In this document: piece by piece, positions 26,106-35,121 of the stretch | Layout: the number at the start of each line of letters is the position of its first letter | Numbering within the stretch: position 1 is the stretch's first letter | Notes under the pieces: model-generated | What the model was told of the DNA's origin: nothing | What the model saw: the letters and a program-made list of their open reading frames with translations, nothing else | The model's database searches: none | Translations under genes and position numbers: made by a program | Origin: Bog-756 sp963713625 | GTDB taxonomy: Bacteria; Actinomycetota; Acidimicrobiia; Acidimicrobiales; RAAP-2 | Direction of reading: 5' to 3' | Assembly: GCA_963713625.1 (NCBI GenBank) | Contig: CAVQMN010000011.1 | Coordinates: 602,320 to 666,319 of the forward strand | DNA length: 64,000 nt

Positions 26106-26723
26106 CTAGGGAGTGGCGGTGATCTCTTTCCCTTGCGGAGAAAGCACGTACCACAGCCCTCCGTTGTTGTTGATTCCCTGACCGGTGGCTTCCCCCGGCT
26201 GTGAATCGCTGACCCACAGGTACAGGGGCCACTTGTTGTAGGTGAGCTGTATGGTCCCGTCCGTCCGGTGGGTCGTCCCGAGCAACGCCGAGTTCACCCC
26301 GGGCCCGGCCAGCGGGGTGGTCGTACCCGCGGGGAGCAGCAGCGGCGGCCATGCCTGCGCACAGGGGCCGTAACAGACCGAGGTACCCGACTGCTTGTCC
26401 GGAACGAACAGGTACAAGGTGAAACCCTGGCCGTCGACCAGCACCGTCCCCAGTCCCTTGACCTGGCCGGTCTTCACTTCGTAGACGGGGGTGGGACCGG
26501 CGCTGGTGGTGGTGGCCCCGGTGGTGGTGGTGACCATCGTCGTCGAGGTCGTGGTGGAGGCCTTGGTCGTCGAGGTCGTGCTGGTGCTCGACGACGACCC
26601 GCACCCGGCGATCAGCATCGAGGAGACGGCGGCCACCAGGACCGCGGGCCACCTCCAACCGCGTCCGGAGCGCACCGGACCGGGCCGGTGCACCATTCGG
26701 CTGTCGGCGGTCGTCCCGATCAT
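26106..26723 (-). CDS. Thr-rich lipoprotein with secreted-repeat domain (COG4315-like)
   Basis: Exported lipoprotein of about 205 residues. The lipobox LIAGC (Cys ~41) is followed by a Thr/Ser-rich linker (TTSTTKASTTTSTT). Two copies of the PF03640-type repeat follow: one with LYLFVPDKQSGTSVCYGPCA and WPPLL, the other with PLYLWVSDSQPGE and LWYVLSP. The family is of unknown function, often found with electron-transport or copper proteins. It starts 10 nt after the stop of the PHM-like copper protein gene, so the two are one operon. An ATG nine codons later is also possible. Confidence 0.85.
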   Translation of the reverse strand: MIGTTADSRMVHRPGPVRSGRGWRWPAVLVAAVSSMLIAGCGSSSSTSTTSTTKASTTTSTTMVTTTTGATTTSAGPTPVYEVKTGQVKGLGTVLVDGQGFTLYLFVPDKQSGTSVCYGPCAQAWPPLLLPAGTTTPLAGPGVNSALLGTTHRTDGTIQLTYNKWPLYLWVSDSQPGEATGQGINNNGGLWYVLSPQGKEITATP

Positions 26724-26733
26724 CGGACGGTCC

Positions 26734-27870
26734 TCAGACCGGGTAGTGGGAGTTCGGGAGCGTGGCCGACGTCTCGGTCAGTCCGAGGCACATCTCGTCG
26801 GACGAACCGTCCCCCCAGGTGACGAAGTGGGGCGGAACCTTGCGCAACGTCGGAAGTTCCTGGGCCAACTGCGGGTCGTAGGTGCAGGTCACCTGGATCT
26901 TGTCGCCGGGGACAACTTTCACCGGGGTCTGCAGGTTGTAGGCCTTCTGGTAGTGGAAGTTGTAGTCGGGGACATCGAGGATGGTCTTGGCTTCGGGGGT
27001 GCCCGGATTGAGGGTCATCTTGAAGCTGGCCCCCAGGAGATGCATATGGGCGCTGGCCCTGACGATGTATCCGGCGGTGTAGACGGGCCAGTCACACGAG
27101 GTCGAGTCGCCCTGCGGAGGATCGGCGGGATTGCGCCCACAGATCGACTCGATTGCGTCGACGAACCCGATGGCGCTCTGGCCGAAGCGCTGCCCCAGGT
27201 TGGCCAGCGACGCCGCACGATTACAGAGCGGACCGGTCACGCCGGCCGGGCAGGGGATGTCCGGCGGTGCCGGCATCAGGTCGAGCTTGAGGGGTAGGAG
27301 CGGCGTGGAGGCGGGCACGGTGTGGAGGACCAGCGAGTTCTTCACCGGATTGTCACCCACCAGCAGGTTGTAGTGCACCTGCATGACCACCAGGCTGCCC
27401 GCCGGGAGGAGGACGCCGGTCCCCCTGGGCAGGTTGTCGGCGCCGTGGCCGGGGGCCCAGGCGCTCAGCCAGGGGGTGTTGGAGATCTGGTCCAGGCCGG
27501 TGTTGGGAATCGGCGTCTCACCGAAACACGACCAGCCCTTGTTGCCCACGTTGTCCGCTTCAGCCTTGGCGGCCAGGTCCGGCGGCACCAGGAAGAGGAT
27601 GGCGTGGTGGTCCTCCGGGCTACCCGGGAAGAACTGGCTCGAGATGATGTAGGAGTTCTGGGTGACGTGCGGGTTCATCACCGTGCAGTGGTAGTCGTCG
27701 GTGGCGCCCGGCGGCGCTTTCGGCGTGTAGGCCTGGGCCTGCTTGATGGAGATCGTCGTGATGGGGTGGGCCGAGGCCTGGGCCTTGCTGCCTCCGGCCA
27801 ACGCGGCGGTGAGGCCGGCAGCCACAACGACCAGGGCGACGACGATGATGGCAACACGGGAGAGCCGCAC
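26734..27870 (-). CDS. PHM-like copper type II ascorbate-dependent monooxygenase-fold protein
   Basis: Exported protein of 378 residues with an N-terminal signal/anchor helix (residues 5-26). It keeps the full copper-ligand set of the peptidylglycine/dopamine hydroxylase fold: His88-His89 in EDHHAILF, His166 in MQVHYN, His275 and His277 in SAHMHLLG, and Met360 in SDEMCLG. DDYHCTVM near residue 60 matches the start of the N-terminal fold. Extra cysteines (e.g. CPAGVTGPLC) probably form disulfides. It would hydroxylate or oxidise an unknown extracytoplasmic substrate. Its partner gene is the lipoprotein at 26106; a copper ATPase lies 3 kb away. Confidence 0.85.
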   Translation of the reverse strand: MRLSRVAIIVVALVVVAAGLTAALAGGSKAQASAHPITTISIKQAQAYTPKAPPGATDDYHCTVMNPHVTQNSYIISSQFFPGSPEDHHAILFLVPPDLAAKAEADNVGNKGWSCFGETPIPNTGLDQISNTPWLSAWAPGHGADNLPRGTGVLLPAGSLVVMQVHYNLLVGDNPVKNSLVLHTVPASTPLLPLKLDLMPAPPDIPCPAGVTGPLCNRAASLANLGQRFGQSAIGFVDAIESICGRNPADPPQGDSTSCDWPVYTAGYIVRASAHMHLLGASFKMTLNPGTPEAKTILDVPDYNFHYQKAYNLQTPVKVVPGDKIQVTCTYDPQLAQELPTLRKVPPHFVTWGDGSSDEMCLGLTETSATLPNSHYPV

Positions 27871-27974
27871 CGACCCAGGGTACCCCGTCGACAGGCTGGC
27901 GGCCGGATGTTGGAGGATCGAGCCCGGAAGGAGGGAGGTCCCAGGTGCTCGGTCCCCTTTTCACCAGGGGTTTG

Positions 27975-28637
27975 TCACCCCGGGGGCCACAGCGGTTGGT
28001 CGATGACGAATCCGATGGGCGCGCCCCACTGATTGCGGTAGGAGACCTCGTGCACGGGGCGGCGCGGGGCCACACCCCATCGGCCGGTGGGATAGCCGAA
28101 ACTCACGCAACACGACATCACCCAGTGTTCGTCTCGGGGCACGCCGAGGATGTCGAAGACCTCGTCGGGATGGAAAAACCCGAGCACCACGGTGAGCGAG
28201 CTGCCGACGCCGTGGGCCCGGGCCGCCAACTGGGCACTCCACACCGCCGGAAAGATGGAGCCGCCGGTGGGATCGGCGAGGACGAAACCGAACAGGAACA
28301 GCGGCACCTCTTCGAAGTGGTCGGCCAGCCATTGCGCGGACCGCTGGACCTTGAGCATCTCGATGCTCTCGTCCGCCTCCGGATCGGCCGCCGCCGCGGC
28401 CAGCCGGTCGGCGTAGATGGTCGTCCACAGTTTCTCGATGGCGTCGCGGTAGAGGGGGGCGATCCGGGCGATGACGTCGGGCGCGTCGACCAGCAGGAAG
28501 CGCCAGTTCTGGGCGTTGCCGCCGGTCGGCGCCCTGATGGCGGCGTCCAGGATCTTCTCCTGGACGTCGAGGGGCACGGGATCGGGCCGGACCCTCCGCA
28601 TGGCCCTGGTGGTGTAGAGCGCTTCTTCGATCTCCAT
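27975..28637 (-). CDS. Nitroreductase-family protein
   Basis: FMN-dependent NAD(P)H oxidoreductase of 220 residues. The N-terminal IEEALYTTRAMRRVRPDPVP and RAPTGGNAQNWRF form the FMN phosphate site typical of nitroreductases. The C-terminal FGYPTGRWGVAPRRPVHE is the usual closing strand and flavin contact. ATG 28637 has a GGAGGGG-like ribosome site just upstream. In actinobacteria this family is diverse (nitro compounds, quinones, F420-linked reactions). It stands alone between the copper protein and a divergent RNA methyltransferase. Confidence 0.88.
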   Translation of the reverse strand: MEIEEALYTTRAMRRVRPDPVPLDVQEKILDAAIRAPTGGNAQNWRFLLVDAPDVIARIAPLYRDAIEKLWTTIYADRLAAAAADPEADESIEMLKVQRSAQWLADHFEEVPLFLFGFVLADPTGGSIFPAVWSAQLAARAHGVGSSLTVVLGFFHPDEVFDILGVPRDEHWVMSCCVSFGYPTGRWGVAPRRPVHEVSYRNQWGAPIGFVIDQPLWPPG

Positions 28638-28719
28638 GGTCCCCTCCTTCTTGTGGTCGGCACAGCCGTCGATGTCCGGCACGGTCACCGTATCCCCAGG
28701 GAACTGCTAAGCCGGTGCC

Positions 28720-29967
28720 ATGGGGATGGAGCTGGTGACAGGGGCCATCGCCGCCGGCGGTGGTTGCGTGGCCCGGGCCGAGGACGGCCGGGTGGTCTTC
28801 GTCCGGCACGCGCTGCCGGGTGAACGGGTGGTGGCCGAGGTCACGTCGGAAACCACTTCGTTTCTGCGAGCGGACGCGGTGGAGATCATCGAGCCCTCTC
28901 CCCACCGGGTGGAGCGCCACTGTCCCCACGCCGGACCGGGCCGTTGCGGGGGGTGTGACTGGCAGCACGTCTCCCTTCCCTACCAGCGCGAGCTCAAGTC
29001 GGCGCTGGTGTCCGAGCAGTTGCGCCGGTTGGCCGGCATCGACCGGCACGTGGACATCGAGGAACTGGACGGGGCCCCGGACGGTTTGGGCTGGCGCACC
29101 AGGGTCAGGTTCGCCGTCGACCGCACCGGGCAGGTCGGGTTCCACCACCACCGCTCGCACGACATCGAGCCGGTCGAGGTCTGCCCGATCGCCACGCCGG
29201 CGGTGAACGTGGTCGGGGCCGGGTCGGTCCGGTGGAAAGGGGCCCACCATGTGGAGGTGACCGCCTCGCCGGACGGGGGAGCCGCGGTGGTGTCGGTCGA
29301 GACGGGACGAACGGGCCTGCATGCTCCGCCGGAGACCGTCGGTGGTCTGGTGGTGGACGGTCGACCGGTCAGGGGACCGCGGCGATCCCGGTTCGATGTC
29401 CTCGGCCATCGATTCGAGGTCAGTGCGGGGGTGTTCTGGCAGGTGCACCCGCAAGCCGCCGTCGCCCTCACCCACTGTGTGCTCGAAGGTCTGGCGCCCC
29501 GAGCGGGCGAGCGGGCGGCCGACCTCTTTTCGGGAGCCGGTCTGTTCACCGTGCCGCTGGCCAAGGCGGTCGGACCAGGAGGCTCGGTCGTGGCCATGGA
29601 ACGGAGCCGCCGGGCCTGCGCCGACGCCACCCGCAACACCGACGGTCTCGGCCACGTCGAGATCGTGCGATCGGATGTGACCGCGGCAACGGTGGCCCGC
29701 AAGCTCGGAGCGCCCGACGTGGTCGTGCTCGACCCGGCGCGTGAGGGAGCAGGACGATCGGTGATGCGGGCACTGGCGTCCCTCGACCCGCCACCGCGTC
29801 GAATCGCCTCGGTCTCGTGCGACCCGGCCACGTTCGCCAGGGACCTCCGGGTGATGCTCGACGAGGGCTGGACCCTCGGCTCGCTGCGGGGCTTCGACCT
29901 CTTCCCCATGACCGAGCACGTCGAGCTGGTGGGCCTCCTGGAGCGGCCCGGCTCACGGCCAGGCTGA
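28720..29967 (+). CDS. TrmA/RumA-type RNA (uracil-5-)-methyltransferase
   Basis: SAM-dependent m5U RNA methyltransferase of 415 residues. It has an N-terminal TRAM domain (about 1-60) and a four-cysteine Fe-S cluster pattern (CPHAGPGRCGGCDW, plus the Cys of VEVCPIA). SAM motif I is ADLFSGAGLFTVPLA, and the catalytic region VLDPAREGAG with SCDPATFARD contains the nucleophilic Cys. The target could be 23S rRNA or tRNA; the family cannot be split by eye. It is divergent from the nitroreductase gene (82-nt gap). Confidence 0.9.
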   Translation: MGMELVTGAIAAGGGCVARAEDGRVVFVRHALPGERVVAEVTSETTSFLRADAVEIIEPSPHRVERHCPHAGPGRCGGCDWQHVSLPYQRELKSALVSEQLRRLAGIDRHVDIEELDGAPDGLGWRTRVRFAVDRTGQVGFHHHRSHDIEPVEVCPIATPAVNVVGAGSVRWKGAHHVEVTASPDGGAAVVSVETGRTGLHAPPETVGGLVVDGRPVRGPRRSRFDVLGHRFEVSAGVFWQVHPQAAVALTHCVLEGLAPRAGERAADLFSGAGLFTVPLAKAVGPGGSVVAMERSRRACADATRNTDGLGHVEIVRSDVTAATVARKLGAPDVVVLDPAREGAGRSVMRALASLDPPPRRIASVSCDPATFARDLRVMLDEGWTLGSLRGFDLFPMTEHVELVGLLERPGSRPG

Positions 29968-30003
29968 CCTGGGAAAATGAATTCCCGCTGGTACGCTCGG
30001 CCG

Positions 30004-30540
30004 GTGCGCGCTCGAATGTTCGTGGTCGGCGTCATCGTCCTGTTGACCGCCGGATGTTCGGCTGCGACCACGGCAGCGACTGGTTCCTCCACCACCGAGG
30101 CCCCGCTGCCGGCCGGACCGAAACCGTCCGAGATCGCCAAGATGGTGTGCCAGAAGGAAGCCCATGCGGAGATCGACTCGGCCTTGGGGGAGACCTCGGA
30201 AGTCTCCACCCCGACGTGGGTCGACCACCTCTACTCGTGCCACTACGGCTATCCGACGGGATCGATCGCACTGTCGATCAAGGAGCTGTCGAGCTGGGAG
30301 CAGACGACCGGCTACTTCGACCAGCTGGCCACCGAGATGGGTAAGGCCCGCGACCTGCAGGGACTCGGTCAGGGCGCGTTCCAGACCACCGACGGTTCCG
30401 TGGTGGTGCGCAAGGATTGGAAGGTACTGCTCGTGGACATCTCCGCGCTGCCCGCGCAGTTCGGTGTGCCGCCGACCAGCTCCGGCGATGTCGCCGTCAC
30501 GGTGGGCGATGTCATCCTGGGGTGCTGGGCCGGAGACTGA
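30004..30540 (+). CDS. Lipoprotein of unknown function (DUF3558-like)
   Basis: Exported lipoprotein of about 178 residues starting at GTG 30004: VRARMFVVGVIVLLTAGCSA contains signal helix and lipobox (TAGC). An in-frame ATG at 29977 is possible, but TACGCT (29992-29997) six nt before the GTG suggests a leaderless start there. After a Thr/Ser-rich linker the mature part has two cysteines (MVCQKE and YSCHYG) and the text SIALSIKELSSWEQTTGYF, reminiscent of DUF3558 proteins. Function unknown. Confidence 0.7.
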   Translation: MRARMFVVGVIVLLTAGCSAATTAATGSSTTEAPLPAGPKPSEIAKMVCQKEAHAEIDSALGETSEVSTPTWVDHLYSCHYGYPTGSIALSIKELSSWEQTTGYFDQLATEMGKARDLQGLGQGAFQTTDGSVVVRKDWKVLLVDISALPAQFGVPPTSSGDVAVTVGDVILGCWAGD

Positions 30541-30639
30541 CGGGCTCCCGGCCCGGACCCGGTGCCACGCCGGTCCCGACATGCTCCGGCCAGGTCCGAC
30601 CGGCGAGCAGGCCGACGGCGACTGGGGACCGCGGGTGGT

Positions 30640-33336
30640 TCAGGGCAGGGTGCGGCTCACGGTGAAGGCGAACGGTGCACCACCGAACAAGCCCGCCACG
30701 TGGAAGCGCCACCGCCCCGGGGAGAGGACCACGACATCGCTGAAATGGCCGGTGCTGACCCGGAACTGGCGGAGTACCGGAGCGGCGACGCCGTTGACGG
30801 TGGCGGTCACGACCGGTCTGGCCGTGGCCAGCTGGGTCGGGGTTCCGCTGAAGATCAGGTGGAACTGGTTGACGCCGACGCCGCCGGGGTCGAGGTAGGT
30901 CTCCACCGAACCGCCTGCCGGCAGGGCCACGGTGGTGATGGAGGGAAGGGTGGGGAGCAGGGACTGTCCACGGGCCGGGGACACCGCCTGGCTGATCCCG
31001 ACCAGGCCGGCGAAGAGGATGACCGGGAGCACGACCGACAGGGCCAGGCCCCGGCGGGTATGTACCGATCGGGCCGTCCCGACCTCGGACAGTCCGGCCC
31101 GGCCCAGGCGGGAGAGGCGCAGGCTGTTGAGCACCACGATCAGGCTCGACAGCCCCATGGCCACGGCCGCGATCAGCGGATCGAGCAGGCCGACGGCCGC
31201 CAGGGGGAGGGCGGAGATGTTGTAGCCCATGGCCCACCCGAAGTTCTGGACGATGACCGAGTAGGTCGATCCGGCGACGCCGATGGCCGCGGGAACCCCT
31301 TGCAGGTCGTTCCCGAGGAGGGCGATGTCACTGTTGGCCAGGGCGGCTTCGGAACCGCTCCCGATGGCGCACCCCACATCGGCTGCGGCCAGCGCCGGGG
31401 CATCGTTGACCCCGTCCCCGACCATCACGATCTGGCGTGACGAGGCGCGCATGGTGGCCAGCGCTTCGACCTTGTCGGCCGGAGTCATCCCGCTGTGCGC
31501 ATCGGTGATGTCCAGTTCGGCGGCCACGGTGTGCACGGCCGGCTCACTGTCTCCGCTCAGAATGGCCGACGTGAGCCCCATCGAACGGAGATGGGCCACG
31601 GCTGACTTGGCCTCGGCCCTGAGCGGCGTGCTCACCGCGATGACCCCGATCGTGTCGCCGTCGCGCTCGACGGTGACGACCGTCTCGCCCCGCTCGTACC
31701 GTCCGGCGACCACCGGGCCGAGCGCGGTCGGCAGTTGCGTGGGAATCATGCGACTGACCTCGACCCGATGACCGTCGACCACACCGACGACGCCCGACCC
31801 CGGCACCGACCGGAACTCGGAGGCGACGGCGGGGGAGCACTCGGAGGCGACGGCAGGGGCGTGGGCGGCACCGGTGATGGCGACGGCGATCGGGTGCTCG
31901 CTCTCCGCCTCCACCGCCGCGGCCAGCATCAGCACCTCCTCCTTGGATGTGCCGGTCGTCGCCGCCACCAGGGTGACCTCGGCATGGCGTTCGGTGAGGG
32001 TACCGGTCTTGTCGAAGACCACACCGTTGACTTTGGCCAGTCGTTCGAGGACGTCGCCGCTGCGGACGAAGATGCCCATGGCGGCCGCCCGCCCGCACCC
32101 CACCATCATCGCCACCGGCGCGGCCAGGCCCATGGCGCAGGGACAGGCCACCAACAGCACCGCCAGTGCGCTCAGCACCGCCTTCCCCAGATTCCCGATG
32201 GCCAGCCACCAGACGAGGAAGGTGGCAGCCGACGCCAGCAGCACGGCCGGGACGAAGACGCTACTGATCCGGTCGGCCACCCGTTGCAGCGGTGCCTTGT
32301 CCCGCTGGGCGTCTTCCACCAGCCGCTGCAGGCGGGCCAGGACCGATTCGGCGGCCACCGCTCCCACCCGGATGACCAGCACGCCACTCCCGTTCCGGGT
32401 TCCACCGGTGACGGGATCGCCTGCCCCCCGGTCCACGGGTAAGGGTTCGCCGGTCAGCATCGACTCGTCCACCGGCGACCACCCCGACACCACGGTGCCG
32501 TCGAGAGGGAGGGCCTCACCCGGCCTGACCCGGACCAGCGCGCCGACGGGGACGCTCTCCGGCGCCACCAGCTCCCCGCCTTCGTCGTCCACGCCGGTCA
32601 CCACCCGGGCCGTCGGCGGGCGGAGGGAAAGGAGGGAGTGCATGGCCCGGGCCGCCCGCACCCGGGCCTTCGACTCGATCGCCCGCCCGGTCACCAGGAT
32701 GGACACGATGAGAGGAGCCATCACTCCGTGGAGGCGGGCCGCGAAGGCACCACTGCCGCCCAGGTGGAGATGGCGTCCGCCCAGGGCGATGGCCTCGACG
32801 GCACTGACCGCCAGCGCGGCGAGGGTGCCGAGGGCGATCAAGGTGTCCATGCTGGTGGCACCGTGCCGGAGCAGGCGGGCGCTATCCCGCAGGAACGGCC
32901 AGCCTCCGGCGAACTCGACGGCAATGCCCAGCACCAGCACGGTCCAGCCCGCGGCCGCCGTCTCCGGTGCGGCGAGGGACACGACGAGGGCGGCGATGGC
33001 CAGGGGCCAGGAGATGGCGGCCCGGAGTCCCCAGTGGTCGGAGTCGCGGTCGGCCGACGTGGTGGCGGCATCCACCGGCGTGGCCGAGTAGCCCACGTCG
33101 GCCACAGCCCGGCAGAGCTCGTCGCGGCTCAGCTGCGCCGGATCGTACGAGACGAAGGCCCGGGTGGTGGCCAAATTGACCGAGGCGCTGGCCACCGCCG
33201 GCAGCTTCCCCAGTGACTTCTGGATCCGGGTGGCACAGGCGCTGCAGTGCATGCCGCCCAGTTCGAGTTCGGCCGTCACCAGTGCCGGTTCGTCCTGCTC
33301 GACGGGAGGCGGTACCTCCGTGGGTGCGGTGAGCAT
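30640..33336 (-). CDS. copA: Copper-translocating P1B-type ATPase with C-terminal extracytoplasmic domain
   Basis: Heavy-metal efflux pump of 898 residues, longer than the usual 740-830. It has one N-terminal HMA domain with GGMHCSAC (Cys31, Cys34), a CPC metal motif (ACPCAMGLA), phosphorylation site DKTGTLTE and hinge GDGVNDAP. The Cu(I) signature residues YN and MGLSS lie in the last two core helices, so copper or silver is the likely ion. After the core, about residues 756-898 add one further helix (LALSVVLPVILFAGLVG) and a ~115-residue beta-rich domain ending with SPGRWRFHVAG, like YtkA/CopD-associated domains. The HMA chaperone gene lies 17 nt upstream. Confidence 0.92.
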   Translation of the reverse strand: MLTAPTEVPPPVEQDEPALVTAELELGGMHCSACATRIQKSLGKLPAVASASVNLATTRAFVSYDPAQLSRDELCRAVADVGYSATPVDAATTSADRDSDHWGLRAAISWPLAIAALVVSLAAPETAAAGWTVLVLGIAVEFAGGWPFLRDSARLLRHGATSMDTLIALGTLAALAVSAVEAIALGGRHLHLGGSGAFAARLHGVMAPLIVSILVTGRAIESKARVRAARAMHSLLSLRPPTARVVTGVDDEGGELVAPESVPVGALVRVRPGEALPLDGTVVSGWSPVDESMLTGEPLPVDRGAGDPVTGGTRNGSGVLVIRVGAVAAESVLARLQRLVEDAQRDKAPLQRVADRISSVFVPAVLLASAATFLVWWLAIGNLGKAVLSALAVLLVACPCAMGLAAPVAMMVGCGRAAAMGIFVRSGDVLERLAKVNGVVFDKTGTLTERHAEVTLVAATTGTSKEEVLMLAAAVEAESEHPIAVAITGAAHAPAVASECSPAVASEFRSVPGSGVVGVVDGHRVEVSRMIPTQLPTALGPVVAGRYERGETVVTVERDGDTIGVIAVSTPLRAEAKSAVAHLRSMGLTSAILSGDSEPAVHTVAAELDITDAHSGMTPADKVEALATMRASSRQIVMVGDGVNDAPALAAADVGCAIGSGSEAALANSDIALLGNDLQGVPAAIGVAGSTYSVIVQNFGWAMGYNISALPLAAVGLLDPLIAAVAMGLSSLIVVLNSLRLSRLGRAGLSEVGTARSVHTRRGLALSVVLPVILFAGLVGISQAVSPARGQSLLPTLPSITTVALPAGGSVETYLDPGGVGVNQFHLIFSGTPTQLATARPVVTATVNGVAAPVLRQFRVSTGHFSDVVVLSPGRWRFHVAGLFGGAPFAFTVSRTLP

Positions 33337-33353
33337 GGGCGGCGGCGTCGCCC

Positions 33354-33626
33354 TTAGCCCACCGGTGTGGCCGAGTACCCGGCTTCTTCGACGGTCGAAC
33401 GCAGTTCGTCGAGGCCGACCAGTGATGGGTCGTAGCCCACGGTCGCCCGCGCCGAGTCCAGGTCGACGGACGCGGAGATCACCCCGGTCCGTTCGGCGAG
33501 GGACTCCTGGATGAGGGCCACGCAGGACGCACAGTGCATGCCGGCCACCGCCAACTGGGCGGTGGCCACCGTCGACCCCTGGTCCGCAGATTCCGGGGGA
33601 GTGGGGGCCGGGGCCGGTGAGGTCAT
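33354..33626 (-). CDS. HMA-domain copper chaperone (CopZ-like)
   Basis: Small metal-binding protein of 90 residues: a ~20-residue flexible N-terminus, then a single HMA fold with AGMHCASC as metal site and ending EEAGYSATPVG. It would pass Cu(I) to the ATPase encoded 17 nt downstream, which has a closely similar first domain (GGMHCSAC and VGYSATPV). The similarity suggests that this gene arose by splitting off or duplication of an ATPase N-terminal domain. Confidence 0.88.
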   Translation of the reverse strand: MTSPAPAPTPPESADQGSTVATAQLAVAGMHCASCVALIQESLAERTGVISASVDLDSARATVGYDPSLVGLDELRSTVEEAGYSATPVG

Positions 33627-33699
33627 CGCCCCAGCGTAATTCCTGCGTGGCCCCGGTGGTGCGGCGCCCGGCGGCGGCCCCCGGTGGGGTCGGCCGTAC

Positions 33700-35061
33700 T
33701 CAGCCGTCCACCAGGCGCTGGAACTCCTCGTCGTGGATCCCGGCGGCCTGTTTGTCGGCCAGGTTCTCGAGCCAGCGCTGGGCCGGTTCGTTGTCCAGGG
33801 CCTCGACCATCTGCTTGGGGATGGCCCGCATCACGTACCCTTCGGGCATGACCGGAGGGTCGACCAGCCGCCGGGCCATGGCCTGCTCGACAATCGGCTC
33901 CCATTTGGCCGCCTTGGCCCGGGCGCCGGCCTCGTCCCGCTCGATGAACTCGGGAAGCACCTGGGTGCCGAACAGTTCGATCGACTCCATGATGTGCTCA
34001 TGGCGGTTGTGCCCGGCCTGCATGACGAAGATGAGCTGGTCGACGCCGGCCTCCTCGTAGCGCCGGAGGAACTCGCGGAGCTGGGCCGGAGTGCCGATCG
34101 CCCCCCGGAGCCCGCTCTGGTCGCCGGATGCGGCCTTCGCTCCCAGGACCTCCTGCTTCGAGGCCAGGGCCGCCTCGGGTGAGTACCCCATCTTTCCCCG
34201 TCGTTCCAGGAACTCGGCCCACACATCGGTGCCGGCCGGCACGTGGTCCCCGAACACGTAGAAGTGGGCCAGCGAGTATCCGAAGAAGTTGGCCCCCTCC
34301 AACCCTCGGGCCAGGGCATCCTCTTCCCTCGGTGCGCACATCATGGGGGTGACACAGGCCACCTGGGGATTGACCGCCAGTCCGACCGGAACGCACCGTT
34401 GGCGGAGCACGGCCTCGTAATCGTCCACCCACTGCTTGGCGTCCTCGGGCTCGACGAAGGCGAAACTGAGGGCCCCGATGCCCTTCTCCGCGGCCAGCAG
34501 GATGGTATCCCTTCGGCTGCAGGCCACCCAGAGGGGAGGATGAGGTTTCTGCACGGGCTTGGGTACCACGTTTCGCGGCGGCATGGTGACGAAGCGGCCG
34601 GCGACTCCACCGAACGGCGTCTCCGTCATGCACCGGATGGCCACCTCCAGCCCTTCGAGCCACGCTTCCCGTTTGGTCTCCCGGTCGACGCCGAAGCCGG
34701 CCAGTTCGGCCTCGGATGACGACTCACCCGTGCCGAACTCCACCCTGCCGGCCGAGACGAGGTCGAGCATGGCAATGCGCTCGGCGATGCGGGCCGGGTG
34801 GTTGTAGCCCGGGGCGGTCTGGACCACACCGTGCCCGATGCGCATGCGACGTGTGCGCTGACTGGCTGCAGCCAGAAACACCTCGGGGGCACTGGAATGC
34901 GAATACTCCTCGAGGAAGTGGTGCTCAACCTCCCACAGGTACTGCACCCCCAGTCGGTCGGCCAGCTCGATCTGGTCGAGAGCGTCGGCGATCAGTTGCT
35001 GCTCGCTTGATTCCACCCACGGCCGGGGAAGCTGGTGCTCGTAGAAGATCCCGAACTTCAC
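33700..35061 (-). CDS. LLM-class flavin- or F420-dependent oxidoreductase
   Basis: Luciferase-like monooxygenase-fold protein of 453 residues. Visible features are the N-terminal KFGIFYEHQLPRPW, EVEHHFLEEYSHSSAPEVFL, RIGHGVVQTAPGYNHPARIA and the GRVEFGTGESSS loop that binds the flavin or F420 phosphate. It is longer than typical (~330-380) with an added C-terminal region. Such enzymes oxidise alkanes, ketones or steroid-like molecules in actinobacteria. It lies 60 nt after 35122-36243 on the same strand, so the two may be an operon. Substrate unknown. Confidence 0.87.
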   Translation of the reverse strand: MKFGIFYEHQLPRPWVESSEQQLIADALDQIELADRLGVQYLWEVEHHFLEEYSHSSAPEVFLAAASQRTRRMRIGHGVVQTAPGYNHPARIAERIAMLDLVSAGRVEFGTGESSSEAELAGFGVDRETKREAWLEGLEVAIRCMTETPFGGVAGRFVTMPPRNVVPKPVQKPHPPLWVACSRRDTILLAAEKGIGALSFAFVEPEDAKQWVDDYEAVLRQRCVPVGLAVNPQVACVTPMMCAPREEDALARGLEGANFFGYSLAHFYVFGDHVPAGTDVWAEFLERRGKMGYSPEAALASKQEVLGAKAASGDQSGLRGAIGTPAQLREFLRRYEEAGVDQLIFVMQAGHNRHEHIMESIELFGTQVLPEFIERDEAGARAKAAKWEPIVEQAMARRLVDPPVMPEGYVMRAIPKQMVEALDNEPAQRWLENLADKQAAGIHDEEFQRLVDG

Positions 35062-35121
35062 CGCCGGCTCATCCCGGCCCGGTCAGGTGCCGGCCGTCAG
35101 TGCCGAGCGGTTCGACGCCGG

